This document shows positions 10,501-21,810 of a DNA stretch of 64,000 nucleotides, piece by piece. The first letter of the stretch is position 1; each line of letters opens with the position of its first letter. The position numbers were made by a program, and so were the translations under genes. This DNA comes from Favolaschia claudopus (taxonomy: Eukaryota > Basidiomycota > Agaricomycetes > Agaricales > Mycenaceae), in assembly GCA_037176885.1 (NCBI GenBank), contig JAWWNJ010000145.1:527380-591379 (forward strand), in the 5' to 3' direction. The notes below the pieces were generated by a model that worked only from the letters and a program-made list of their open reading frames with translations, ran no database searches and was not told the DNA's origin.

Positions 10501-12825
10501 CACTGATTATCCAGGCTTTGGCCAGAAACTCGTTGTTGGTCTCGAGAGAATCCGACGCGACGTAGGTCCGTCCATCGTCGACATACATGGAAAGCGTTGT
10601 GTCAGAAGGACTATCCGGAAGAGGTAAGCGGTTTACCGCCGTGCCCAATTTTTCGAACTTCTCCAGCAGCTCCGCAGTGTAAAACGCTGCTAGGATCGGT
10701 GACACCGGGGAACCTTGGGGGGTGCCGTTTTTTACTGGTTTCATCCGGCAGCGCCGTCCGTCGATGCACAGGGCCGCTTGTCGGTCTTCAAGGAAAGCGG
10801 CGACCCATTTAACATATTCAAGGGGGATTCGTTTGCGGCGGAGTTCATTGAGCAAGTGCTGGCGGTTAATGCAGTCAAAGTACCCCTTTATGTCGAAAGT
10901 TAGAGTGGATACTACTTTACCGCTATTCCAGGCAGCCTCAACGTCGTTCGTGAAGCTCAGGATTGCGTCAGTGGTGGATGTGTTGGATACACCACCGAAT
11001 TGGCTGCCAGGGATGAGTCGGTGTTTTCCAGCGAGGTAGGCTAAACGTCGTGCAATGATCTTCTCCGCGATCTTGCCTAGGCACTCGAGGAGCTGGATCA
11101 GACGGTACGCCCTGGGATTCGAGTAGTCTGGTTTCCGGGGTTTTCGGAGGGCCACCGCGATAGATTTTCTCCATTGTCGAGGGTGGAAACCGTTCCGAAT
11201 ACATTTCTTAATGGTATATCTCCTGACTGGCGTCTGCCCAAGCCCAGCGTATTACTCCAAACGAGACGCCGCTCTCGCCCGGAGCAGTCTTGAGACTTGC
11301 TTCCCATATAGTTTCGCGGACTTCGTCGAAGGTGACGTCCGTGAATTCGAGGTCGTCGTCGGCACGGTGTTGCAGGTCGGGTACGGCTTCGTTGGGGAGT
11401 GGGGGAGGTGGTTTGAAGTGGACGTCGTGGAGAGCGTCTCCTTTTTCTTCTAGCGAGACCGCCGAAGTGCCATCTGCGCGTTTAATGGCTGGCATGGGGT
11501 AGTTCCGCGCACCTTTGGACCATTTCTGGTAACCCCATATGTCCTCTGTATGTGCCGCCTCTAGTTCCTCCACCGCCCACTTCGACTTAGTCGCCTTGAC
11601 CAGCCGTTTGAAGAAGTTCACGGCCTTCTTCGCTTTGGTTCGGACCCCCGCGGTAACTACTAGACTAAGTCGGGAGGTATTGGTCGTGGCGGCCCGCTGT
11701 AGCTTCAAAAGCTCGTTGTTCTTCCCTGGCGGTGTTGATTGCGTCCGCTGCCTGCGAGAGCTCCCTGTTCCACCACGGTTTGGCGTGAGTGTTTGGTTTA
11801 CAGCGCTTACCAACCTGCTCCGTGGCAGACTGCATCGCAGCAGTGAGGGCTGACGCGGCCGACTCTAGCTGCTCGTTGGTCGGGTTGGTATTGTCATCCA
11901 TGATCGGGTCGATGTCGTTGCGGCGTTCCTCGAGCGCCGTCCGGAATGCCTCTGTCCAGTCCTTTTGCTCAACGTCTTTGAGACTGAATTTGGTGCCGCT
12001 GGGATTGTCGACCTCGGTGCGGCCATGATCCATAGTCCACTTGATGCCGTAGTGGTCGGATCCGAAAGCCATATCCCTGTCGATGGCCCAGTCTTGAATC
12101 GTATCGCTGTTCAAGGCTGCGGCATTAACAAAGGTAAGGTCAATTACCGACGGCGCGTCGCCGTTAACGTTGTGGGGTACATGTGTCACTTCACCCTTTT
12201 GGTTCAGCAGGGTGTATCCTTTGTCCGTGGTCCATTCGACGAAGTTGTTGGAGCGAGAGTTGCCGCGGACTCCAGCGACTGACCACAATTCGTGGTGGAG
12301 GTTCTTGTCGCCGAGGAGGATCACCGGTCTATCAGTAGGGAGCGCAAGGGTTTTGAGCCGTTCGATTGCGGGTCGGATGTGCTGTCGTCTGTCGTTGTAG
12401 ATGTTGACAAAGGTTGCTGTCGGGGCGCCGGGTTGGGCAACGTCGATGACTTGGATGTCCAAGTCCTGTGCGATGTCAGAGCGCAACGTCACAGTGAAGT
12501 CCGGGCGGGGGCGAAAGTAGACCATTACCCTCGGGGCAGGGCTATTCGGGGGGATGGCGGCTACTGGTAGGACAGGTGTCCATGCTGCGTGTCCGATGGG
12601 GCCAATGATAGCGTCTCCAGAGTCGTCAGTGCCGATTCTAGCCCAGCTTGGTTCTTGTAGGAAGGGAATGTCGAAGTCGAGGACGTTGCCGTTTAGGAGC
12701 GCGTGTGTGGTGGGTGGTCTCCGGTTTACGTTGATCTGTACGCAGCGGATAGGTTCGGTGTATATTGCATGTCTGTTCAGAGGTCGCTGGAGGAGGGGTG
12801 CGGCTGGCTGTTCAGACATCGACAT
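7526..12825 (-). pseudogene. LINE ORF2: endonuclease, reverse transcriptase, RNase H
   Basis: This ORF makes the replication enzymes of the LINE. The APE-type endonuclease (12825 to about 11990) shows 'FLQEPSWA', 'GDKNLHHELW' (the usual GDFN has Lys here) and 'SDHYGI'. The reverse transcriptase (about 11200-10000) has 'GTPQGSPVSP' and the catalytic 'YVDDG' at 10588-10571. RNase H (about 9640-9200) has 'VYSDGSLR', 'YDGELTGLLF' and 'SPGHEDIKGNDRAD'. A Cys-rich motif 'CPCGERLQTREH' lies near 8930. Frame changes near 11690 and 11205 break the ORF. The reading frame ends artificially at 8765 because of the TIR element at 7665-8802; the true tail continues at about 7664-7526 ('FTKTGRP...EDEPDPWLSDDEDD'), matching the second LINE copy at 17.0 kb. 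Confidence 0.85.
7665..8802. mobile_element. TIR element, 1138 bp, inserted in LINE ORF2
   Basis: The termini are TGTCGGAAAAATCCCAGATT at the left and, reversed, TGTCGGAAAAACAGTGGATT at the right. TA follows the right end; the left flank reads AT, one base off a perfect TA duplication. Both sub-ends carry repeated TAAGCC/TTATAA words. No transposase frame was recognised. The insertion site is defined by the second LINE copy, which reads straight through ('GTKKGITALAKF'). The same family occurs at 59953-61069. Confidence 0.75.
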
Positions 12826-13879
12826 TATGCAAGTTGGGGTCCGTCCTCTTGAGCATGGCAGTCGCCGCTTCCCGTGATAGTGTGTTGCCCTTCGCGGTGG
12901 CGCCGGCTAAAATCCTGTCAACTCTTTCGTCTGTAGATAGCTCACGGAAACGGTTCTCGTCAGCAATAATTGGTTCTGCACGACGAACCGTTCTCGGGCG
13001 CCGGTTCGTCACTGTAGACCATCCATTGTCCGGGGTTTGTTGTGTGACGCGGTCGTTTGCGCGTGCTGTCCCATATCGTGCTAGACGTTCGGGGCAGCGG
13101 CGGGAGTCGGCTGGGTGGTTCACGTCGAGGTTTTCTTTCTTGGCGCAGTACCTGCATTTCAGGCCGTGGGTGCATACAATTAGGGAATCAACCTCCATAT
13201 CATCCCCGCCGATCGACTTGCAATCAGCGCAGTTTTTGCGGTGGTCCGTTTCCGAGTGGCCTTGGCCGCACAGACGGCACTTGAGTTGTTCGTCGCATTT
13301 GCTCGCGATATGATTGTAACCCCGGCAGCGCTTACATTGCACTACTGGGGATTTGTCAGCGTATTTGGTGACGGAGACGTTCCTGCCGAACGCAGCGAGA
13401 AACTTAACTTTGTGGAGCAGGTGTAGTGCCTGCTCCCCTTCTTCCACTGCGAATACAATTGAGGAGTGGGCCATATTAGCCAGCTCTTCGTTGCTGCGTA
13501 GCCATCTTGGCTGTTGTGCGATACTGAGGTTGGCATAGATTGGGTTGTTTTCCCGAAGTTCCTGGTCGAGCGTCTTCGAGTCGTAGAGAGCCCCCATGAG
13601 GTCGAGGCTGCCGGTGCGCACTCCGTGGACTATGAACTTGATCCACTTCAGATCCTCACGGACAATTACCTCCTTGCCTTTGGCGATGAGGTCACTGAAA
13701 AGGTGAGCGTGTTTTGCGAGTTCAACAGATTCGCAGTCAGAAAGCGTGCCTGACCTTATCCCTTATTGGTCCCGACCTGCCGCCGCCGCCACCCGCCGCA
13801 CCTCGCTCCGTGCCTGAATTAACCCCTTGCCGCACCCCTGTGTGCCCGTTGCCGCACTTTTGTGCCCGTGTCCTTGCCG

Positions 13880-14010
13880 CGTTCGTGAACGCCCGTTTTA
13901 CCCTTTGCCGGTTCCAGTGGGAGCCCCGTTATACTTGCCGCGTTCGTTACGCCCGTTATTTCTCCGTTGCCGGTTCCAGTTGGAGCCCCGTTATTCCTGC
14001 CGCGTTTGTT
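13880..14010. repeat. Tandem repeat, about 65-bp unit, two copies and a part
   Basis: Units built on GCCGCGTTCGTGAACGCCCG and GCCGGTTCCAGTGGGAGCCC repeat with small changes inside the 635-bp insertion. Confidence 0.65.
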
Positions 14011-14203
14011 AACGCCCGAGTGTGTGTCCTACCTCAGCAGTCGCCGTTACCATCGTCGTTGCCGCCGTCATGTCCGACTCAAAGATCATCTTGAAGGATA
14101 CTTGGTCAGCCATTGTTCAAGAGTTGGATGAATCAAAGGGGTGTGCTGGAATACATTGGATGTTGGACTACCGTTCTTAGGTCGGACCTTGCAAAGTGGG
14201 AGT

Positions 14204-14291
14204 GTTGATGATTGGTGCTTGGTATTGGGTTGCTTGTCTGACCCCTGTTGATGATCCGTGCTTGACATCGGGTTGCTACGGTCGGACCCCT
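14204..14291. repeat. Direct repeat, about 45-bp unit, two copies
   Basis: Two units starting GTTGATGAT, each with GTGCTTG, ATYGGGTTGCT and GACCCCT, lie side by side in the same insertion. Confidence 0.65.
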
Positions 14292-15693
14292 ATTACAATG
14301 GTATTTAATTCTAGTCATCATAATGTATCTGGGAGCTTCCCCTCTTGCCTTTTCCCCCCATCGTCGTCCGTCCTCAACAGATTCGCAGTCGTCTTAGACT
14401 GATCTGTACGTGTTAGTAGGATGCAGTTCCCGTGGGCGTTCCATTTGGTGGAGACGACCGTGAGCTTCACGTTGTTGTCGGTTAGCCGTTTATTGATGTC
14501 GCGGACGAGGGCGAGTTGGTCGGGGCGTTGGTCGGGTGACATTCCGTCGGGAAGCACTTGGACAATGAGGCGAGAGTGGTGGTGGGGTGAGAGTGGGCTG
14601 TCGATCGTTGGTTTGGGTACTGCCGGTGGTGCTGCCGTTGTTTGTTGGGGCCTGCGCGGCGGTACGATGGTAGGGCCTGACGCGTGCGATGATTGGGGGT
14701 AGGTTTGTGCTGGCCTGGATTCCGTTACGGTGCGTTCTAGTTTGTTCATCTTGTCGAAAAGCTGCGCTTCCATACTGTGCATGGTGGTTGCCATCCCTAC
14801 AACCAAGGTTTTCAGCTCGTCAAATTTTTGGGACGTACGTTGTAGTTCTTCGTTATGCTTTTCCATAAGTCGTTCCACTTCCAGGCTACCGTGTGCGAGA
14901 CGGTATACCTGGTCAATCCTTTCTATGTCTTCAAGGTCGAGTGGCGGGAGGGAGCCGCCGCTTGCGTACGCATATCTGTCGAAACATGTCAAGGCGTCGG
15001 AAAGCGATGATTTTATATTGCGGACGAGTACTTTGTTGGGGGACAATCTCGTGGAATGTTTCGTCTTGGGTTGGTTTGATGGAGTTGACGACTGAGTTGT
15101 CGTCGCGTTCGTCAGCGGTGTCGTCGTCCATGGGGGAGTCGCCGGGGTTGTCGAAGACGGCGTTGTACGCGGGCACGTGATCGTTGATTTGAGTTCGGGA
15201 TTGTCCTGGAGTCGGCGTCGTCTGTTCGCGGGTGTAGTCCTTTTCTGGTGCGGGGGTGTCAGTTTGCAGGGGAGCGCGTTTACCGGGTGAGCCGCGTCCG
15301 AAGACATTGGCGATGGATTCGATGGCCTTACGGCTTTTGGACGGTGTTGGCGGGGGTTCCTTGCGGATGTCGCGTTCGGTGGATGTGGATGTGGTGGAGC
15401 GGAGGGACGAGGTCTTGGGGACGGTATACGGTTTCGTTGTGTCGCGGTTTATGCTGATAGTCGATTCGTTTCTGAGGGGTCCGTATGCTGGGGTTTCTGC
15501 GGGAGGTTCGTTGCCAGGGGTTTTTGTCAGACGCGTTCTGGAGGGGTTGATCGCACTGGTGCGGTTTTGAAGGGAGCCTGGGGGGCTCCTGTGTGCCATT
15601 CTTTCAATGCTACTCGACTCGTTTTCGACCTACTGACACGGCGGCCAGTATTGATCGGAAGCGGAGGTGAGGGTAGAGATCAAGAAGGACTTG

Positions 15694-15706
15694 ACGTGTC
15701 CTGATC
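15694..15706. repeat. Target-site duplication of the LINE, 5' copy
   Basis: ACGTGTCCTGATC, identical to 7161-7173. It marks the 5' boundary of the LINE. Confidence 0.85.
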
Positions 15707-15842
15707 CTTGTGTTTTCATGTATAATAGGACTCCAGCGATCGCGATCCGTCAGTCACGAGAAATGCAGGATCCGCATCCGGTCCGTATTTCAACGGAACA
15801 CGACGATGCTCGCGAGACTGATGAATAATCTTTTTGCAGTCC

Positions 15843-15873
<31 letters not shown>

Positions 15874-17926
15874 TACCTCTTCTAGCCCTGGGCGACAACA
15901 CACTTCAAAGCATAGATACCATTACCAACTCACACGAAGCGTGGCGCCGTAAGACTAGCCCCGCCGGCGCGAATGGAGAGCACGGCACTTGAGAATGAAA
16001 TACAGTATGAGGTGTTAGCTGTCAGCATAAGTGGTGGAAGAAGAAATGGCACCGAATACAAAACAAAAGGAAGCAGAACTATAGGCATCTGCCGCGCCTG
16101 AAGAGTGTCAGTACGGTTTCTACAGGAAAGGAAGACGAGGTGAAGAACCAGGTAACGTACAAGCGATGTGATATGGTGGGAGAAGGAGGAGACCGAGGTT
16201 CAAAGAACAAGACGGAAAGAACGATATATGTTGAGCCAACACCTCGAAGGAGGCGACGGCAGGCTGGCGGAAGGCGCGCCGACGGTGATTAGATAGAGCG
16301 AAAGAGAGGAAAATCAAGAAAGAACGAGGCCGCACCTTTTCCGTTGACAATGTTCGTCTGTCCCGTGGCCGCCGCTAAAGAGTGCGTGAACACTGAATCA
16401 CGCTGGGAAGAGTGTCACCGCCGGGGTACTTATTCTTCACGAAGAATTGACTTTGTGGTATCCTACAGTGGAGCGCGTCACAAATCAGCGGCGAGATGAA
16501 ACGACAAAGATTTACCAATACGACATGGCGCGGGAGAGCTTGAATTGTGCAGGGAGCAGGCTTCGCAGGTGGGGGTGCCGGGCAGCTTGCTATCGGGAGT
16601 ATCAAAGGCGAAGGTAGGGAAGAAAGCGAACAGACAACGCGGACGGACAACGGACGACAGCGCGGCACTCGGGAGAGGACTTGGAGATGGTGGTGGTACG
16701 GGAACAAGATGCATTTCAAACTCCGACCGTCTCCCGCGTCTTTGGACGTGTTCCCAGGCTGCGTTTCGCCGTCGAAAGCGCATTCCGAAGTCGGGTGCAA
16801 GTCGGTTGCCAAGACTTTCATTCAGAAATTGTCAGTTTCTCGGGATAAATATAGAATTCTTGGATATTCTGATATGCTGTTCGGCAGATTTCAGCAGATG
16901 CAGCAGATCTGCCCATGTTTGAGCATATCCGCCCAGACGGGATTTTCACTGGGGCTGAACGCGCGTCCGGTTCAGTTCGGTTCGGCGTCGGTGATCGAGG
17001 ATCAATGGATCCTGGGGGCGTCATCTTCATCGTCCGTCAACCAGGGGTCTGGTTCATCCTCAAACGTGGGGAGCTCCGGTTTTGTGAGGGGGCGGCCCGT
17101 CTTCGTGAACGCACCGGACGCCTCGAGGAATTTGGCTAAGGCGGTGATGCCTTTCTTTGTACCCAATATTTCGGGCAGGGACAGGTCCCTTGACGCCTTT
17201 TTCAGCAGGTGCCGGTGCATGGTGTATCGGGGGCATTCGCACAGGAGGTGCTCGCGGGTTTGTAGTCGCTCTCCACAAGGGCAGTCAATGTTCTCGGATG
17301 GTACGAATTGTTTGTAGTACTCGCCTAGAGTATGTATCCATGGCCAATTCTGCATTGTGTTACTCTCCCGAACACCTCTCGTTTGAGGCTTTTGAAGTGC
17401 GGAGTGGGTTTCATCGACGGGGGGAAGCGGTTTGAGATTGCATACCGCCCCGTCTTCGGTTTCGACTTCCACTCTTTGGTCCATGCCTGGATCGTCTTCT
17501 CCTTGGATCGGCGCAGTTCGTACGCGAGCGTGCGCTGGTTCGCGTTCGTATCCGTCCGGTTCCATGCTGCCTCCTCCGTTCCGCGCTTTGCCAGCTCGTC
17601 CCCCCGTTCATTCCCAGTAATGTCGTGATGCCCTGGCGACCAGGCAATGTGGACCTTGTGATTGGGGGAGGCGTCGAGGAACGTGCAGGTGAGTTGGTGG
17701 AATTTGCGGGCCAGGAGTTGCCCACTCCGCGGTCTCGGCGTAAAGATCCAGACGTGTTGTCTGCAAAGATGTGGACGTCAGTAATGCGCGGGTCGTCTGA
17801 CGCAATCTTGTACGCCTTGGCCGCCCCAAACAGCATTCCGGTGATCTCAGCATCGTAGACCTCGGCTTTTGAGATCACCGGAATGCTGCGTGGAGATGCT
17901 GGAAACGTCTGCCGAGCATTTTCCAA
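15843..17926 (-). pseudogene. Second LINE copy, 5'-truncated and frameshifted
   Basis: Only the 3' part of ORF2 remains. RNase H starts near 17870 ('VYDAEITGMLFGAAKAYK', then 'HIFADNTSG'), then the frame changes near 17745 with loss of a few residues. The frame 17565-17002 carries the Cys-rich motif 'CPCGERLQTREH' and ends 'FTKTGRPLTKPELP', then 'DDEDDAPRIH'. Another frame change near 17330 breaks 'GEYYKQF' from what precedes it. The 24-base poly(T) at 15843-15866 is probably its poly(A) tail, which leaves an unusually long (about 1.1 kb) 3' non-coding region with no recognisable content; part of that could be a further insertion. It is a close relative of the LINE at 7.2-15.7 kb, not a duplicate. 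Confidence 0.7.
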
Positions 17927-18029
17927 AGCGGTAAGTGCCTAGTTTTGGACAAACCTGGCACATAGCGTTCATATGTGCCGGGTTTGAATTCAATGCACCT
18001 AGTTTTCTTTCTATGCACCTAGTTCTCTA

Positions 18030-19215
18030 ATGTGTGGGGGGGGGGACAAGTTTTGTATATCCTCCTCGTTGGACGCTACAGCGCAAATCCAAAGAAATGT
18101 CATTGGGAGCTCCTTAAACGTAAGTATCCTGCGCTACCTAGAGGGTACGCGCGACTGGATGCTATGTTACGACGGGACAAATGCTGGGATGGACATGAAC
18201 TTCTACGGGTATACAGACGCTAACTGGAACGGGGACTCAGACACCTCAAAATCGACTTCCGGGTACGTGTTCATTTCGAACAGTGGTGCAATTTCCTGGT
18301 CCAGCCGCCGGCAATCCATGGTCGCGCTCTCTTCTACAGAGTATGAATATATAGGCCTCGCGAATGCAGGACAGCATCACTGTGGTTTCCGAACCCCCTG
18401 ACTTTCCCATAGTCGGTTCACAAGGTTTTAATGGGAAATTCACTGAAAAACTTTGTGAATTTCACTATGAAGTTGTGAATTTCACGGAGATATTTTCACT
18501 GGGTCCAACTATGTGAATGGGACATTCCATGGTGTTAATTCACATGGTTTTAGAATGATATCCACCACATATTCCAATGAAAACTTTTTTCACTGTGTTG
18601 GATTCCCTTCCAATGCTCCGGGAATTCACTTGAAAAGTATGTGAAAACACAATGGAAACTGCATGAAAAATCTAATACTCACTCCTCGCTTTGCCCACTA
18701 TCAAACCTACAAGTATTGGTTGCACTTCATCTGTACTGAGGTACTAATACTGCAGATTTACAAGTCTTCACTAACAACTATTAAGCTACATTGCTTAAAC
18801 TATCCAAATTGACTGTGTTACTGCATTAGGAACACAATTTACCAGTACTGGTGACCAGAACCATGTACCGTGTTCCGGGCAACTTGAACTCCATGAATTC
18901 CACGAGGTGCATGGGTGAATTTCAAAGACTCGCCTGGAAGCCAGGAATGAATTTTTTGAGCAGTTTTCACACAACTGCATTCATTCAATTTTCAAGCGAA
19001 ATTCACATAGTTCGTATTGGCCTAACATAATTATGTGAATGAGCTACGTGAAGTTACAACCCCCTGAATCTGAATTCACCAGATGTTCCCTTCGAGGAGA
19101 TTGGCAAGCCACAGCAACCGAACTCCGCTGCGATAATCGTGCAGCCATTATCCTCACCAAGGATCCCCAATTCCGGGCTCGTACCAAACACATTCAACGA
19201 AAATAGAGATGGCTT
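18030..19215 (+). pseudogene. Ty1/Copia pol (RNase H) remnant
   Basis: The plus-strand fragment matches the end of Copia polyproteins: 'LRYLEGTRDWMLCYDG', 'GYTDANWNGDSDTSKSTSGY' and 'SWSSRRQSMVALSSTEYEYI' at 18140-18370, then after an insertion 'FEEIGKPQ' and 'DNRAAIILTKDPQFRARTKH' at about 19095-19195, followed by a stop. A frame change lies near 18125. No LTR or other domain remains nearby. The two halves are separated by about 690 bp of foreign sequence. Confidence 0.75.
18395..19090. mobile_element. Insertion of about 690 bp in the Copia remnant
   Basis: The Copia reading breaks after 'FRTP' and resumes at 'FEEIGKPQ'. The inserted sequence is AT-rich and dense in GTGAATTTCAC / GAATTCAC words in both orientations, as in the sub-terminal regions of some hAT-type MITEs. 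Clear terminal repeats and a target duplication were not found, so the ends are approximate. Confidence 0.5.
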
Positions 19216-20424
19216 AGTGGCTACAGCCTACAGGCGAAGCTGTTGTTCTCTGGTATTGAACTGATAGTTGCACGGCATGTAACGATATTGAGGGTGCGCA
19301 TCTCTGCTATTATGCTGGCGGGTACACTTCGAACGAACGTCAGATGGACAAAACAGTTGACATACAACATTGAGTGACATGTGATCCTTGAATCCCACAT
19401 CACTGCGGTCTGGAGCCACCTAATTTGCCCAAAATCTGAACCATTTCGCTTCCCAGTTTACGAGTGTATGTAAGTCGTAGCTATTATTCTCTTGCTCTAG
19501 TGTACTGCTAACTTTGCCCACTGTAGTGTACATGATCTGATCTTGTACATTATTGCACCTTGCAAATAAAAGTATACTCGCAGTTACCAAAAGTAACCGA
19601 CCAGAAATAAGAATCCAGATCCGGGCAATGCTCTTCCTGAACTCAATTGAAATGTATGTAGGTCTAAATATTAGGGCTCAGACTTACATACATTCTAATT
19701 CTGTATCTCATGCGTTGGACTGTACCGTACAGTGTACATGGTGCTTGCATCACGCAGTTTGGTTTCGGACGTACTTGTCTGCCTTGTGGTCGCATCGCTC
19801 CCTACCCCCTGTTCAGATTTACCATTCAACAAGCTTTAGTACGGGTTAAAAACATCTGAAATGAGATCTGAGCCCGATGGGGTCCCCCGGCATCTCCTCC
19901 GGAAATGCAAATATATTCCAAAAAAAATATTTAGTACTATGGGAAGTCATCCAATAAGTTAGGTCGAGTTGTTAACGTTTCTGAAAGTGATTATATTCCC
20001 GTTAAACTGTATTAAATACATAGCATTTACGATGATTAGAAATTACATCGGAACCCCTGAGTTTAAGATTGCAAGTATTATGCGTCCCCAAAATTTATCA
20101 AAATACGATACCTTTCTTCAATCATGAAATCAGATATGATTTTAAGCGTACAAATTCCTTGTAAATGATATGCGAAACTTGAGGTTTAAGACTCAGTGGG
20201 TTACTCCGCGACGTTTTGCATTAGGTTTATCCGACATGAAAACTATAAGTATCGAGACCCGTTTCAAGGCTGAAGAAATTTAACTAAAAACTTGGAATTT
20301 AAAGAAAGATGAAACTAATCTGCAGAGCAGCTGCAGATGAGCTGCAGAGCATCGGCGAACGATTATCAAATTGTGAAATGTTGATCAAATGTACGACGAT
20401 AAGATACATGTGCCGACTAGGAAT
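19216..20424. other. No gene seen
   Basis: AT-rich sequence with only short, unconvincing frames. Small palindromes such as GTACATGATC...GATCTTGTAC (about 19525) occur. Confidence 0.4.
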
Positions 20425-21632
20425 CTAGTGGACGACGCGATTGTGAGCAGCAAGATACCCCTCTGCGAGCTTGTCATTCTTCATCCCCACCTTGCGCGAG
20501 AGGGTGTTGTATCTGATCTTATTTTTCCACTCCGCATATGTGAAAAGCTTGACAGACATGCTCTCCATGTCTCTCAGCCTTTTCACAAACCACCGCTCAC
20601 AGTTGGAGTTCCACCATCCCGTATTGAGACCTGAAGACCAAAACGCAGTTGGCGTTGGCCACCAGGAGATATACTTCAACTGTTGGCCACCCTCGGTTGC
20701 GCTACTCTTCTGCCCTAAAGAGAGATGAGAGCCCGACTTGCATACAAGAACAAAACATACCAGTCTCAACAATATATATGTACCCCGCAAATGATATCAA
20801 CTTCGTCCTGTGTCAAAGTTTCGTGCCACAAAATTGTGTCCCCATCCCGAGCCGCCTCCACACGTACACCAGATTTGAGAACATCTTCGTAGGGGTCATA
20901 GCAAGCTAGATCTTCGAAATCTGACAAAACCAAGCGCGCGAGTCTGCCAACGATCCCCCCATAGAACAAAGCCACACGACCGCGCGGTGAGCGAAGGAAT
21001 GAATTACGGCGCTCGACGTACACTCCATAGTCAACCAGAGTCGGAGTATAGCCGGCGTGACGACGACCCAAGGTAGGTTGAATCGGAGGCGGGAGCGGGG
21101 CGTACTCAAGGGGTCTTGGCCAGCCAGGAAAGAAGGCAACACCTAATTTCACCAAGTTGCGTATGATGGTCTCGACATCGGAATTGTTGCCCCAGCCCGA
21201 CCTGAGCACTTGGAGAACAGCAGCTGCACTTTCCAGCAGAATTGACGGACTCGAGGAATGAGAGCCGCGAGGGAAAAGTTCGTAGAGAATGCGATCTTGC
21301 ATCCTCAGCATCTTTACGTCGATATTCCAATCGTTCTCCAAGTCGGAATCGGATGATGCTATGTCCATGAGATTGGCCGAAACGGACTTCAGATCATTCG
21401 CGTCGAGGATGTGCTGGAATAGGGCAGGAAGCCCCGACTCGGGAGGAACACTCCAAGTCTCGTCTCCAAGAGCCCACCCACATGCCTTATCCTGCTCTTG
21501 GTATTTCCATGCCTGCACGGCTTGCGTTGGGAATCTCTTCTGCCCGACTTGACGACCTTCGAGTATTTGGTGCGATGCTGTTATCAGCGGCCAGGGGATC
21601 GGTGATATCTCGCCTGTATTAGGGGCGCTCAA
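20425..21632 (-). CDS. Hypothetical protein, agaric family with a Trp-rich C-terminus
   Basis: Two exons (to 20784 and 20709-20425) join in phase across a 74-base intron (GTACAT...GGCAG) to about 377 codons. The first exon carries 'DEVDIICG' at its end and the second begins 'KSSATEGGQQ' and holds 'SWWPTPTAFWSSGLNTGWWN', followed by 'CERWFVKRL'. From memory of the group, similar sequences are widespread in Agaricomycetes with no known role. There is no ATG at the 5' end. The open frame starts within the MITE at 21622-21805, and a possible splice acceptor (ATACAG|GCGAG) lies just inside it, so an upstream exon is probably missing here or was displaced by the MITE. No membrane segment or catalytic motif was seen. 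Confidence 0.6.
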
Positions 21633-21805
21633 TTCTTAGCTCGTCGGCTCGTCTCGTCCCAGAAATTATTTAATTGCATGATGAGCTGATGAGCTGCTGA
21701 TCCCACTCCGCGTTTCTCTCCACTTCCCATCAAATTTGATCCCCTCATCAAAAAATCGACATTTTACGGACGAGACGAGCTGACGAGCTAAGAATTGAGC
21801 GCCCC
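21622..21805. mobile_element. MITE, 184 bp, TA-flanked, between two divergent genes
   Basis: Inverted repeats of about 37 bases start GGGGCGCTCAATTCTTAGCT on both sides with one internal difference. TA flanks both ends (21620-21621, 21806-21807). It sits at the 5' edges of the minus-strand gene at 20425 and the plus-strand gene at 21811. Confidence 0.85.
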
Positions 21806-21810
21806 TATTG

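Larger units (their letters stand above)
13739..14373. mobile_element. 635-bp insertion with 17-bp target duplication inside ORF1
   Basis: TCAACAGATTCGCAGTC occurs at 13722-13738 and again at 14374-14390, exactly at the two ends. A duplication this long suggests target-primed reverse transcription or a related mechanism. No poly(A), inverted repeats or ORF is visible. Inside are two sets of internal direct repeats (13880-14010 and 14204-14291). Confidence 0.7.
12812..15599 (-). pseudogene. LINE ORF1 (gag-like, CCHC zinc knuckles)
   Basis: Nucleic-acid-binding ORF1 of the 7.2-15.7 kb LINE. The N-terminal part (15599 to about 14930) is Pro/Ser/Thr-rich. A middle part in another frame (to about 14390) carries a coiled-coil-like stretch ('LEVERLMEKHNEELQRTS'). 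The C-terminal part (13720-12812) holds zinc knuckles 'CKRCRGYNHIASKC' and 'CRLCGQGHSETDH' and more Cys pairs. A 635-bp insertion (13739-14373) and at least two frame changes disrupt it. Its end overlaps the start of the endonuclease frame by a few codons. Confidence 0.75.
7174..15693 (-). mobile_element. Full-length LINE (RNase H-bearing, Tad/I-like), degenerate and nested
   Basis: A minus-strand non-LTR retrotransposon with its 5' end near 15693 and its 3' poly(A) tail at 7192-7174 (19 T on the plus strand), bracketed by the 13-bp duplication ACGTGTCCTGATC. The order is ORF1 with CCHC knuckles, then APE endonuclease, reverse transcriptase, RNase H and a C-terminal Cys-rich motif, as in fungal Tad-type or I-type LINEs. 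Several frame changes make it inactive. Two later insertions interrupt it, at 7665-8802 and 13739-14373. Removing them leaves about 6.75 kb. Confidence 0.85.
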
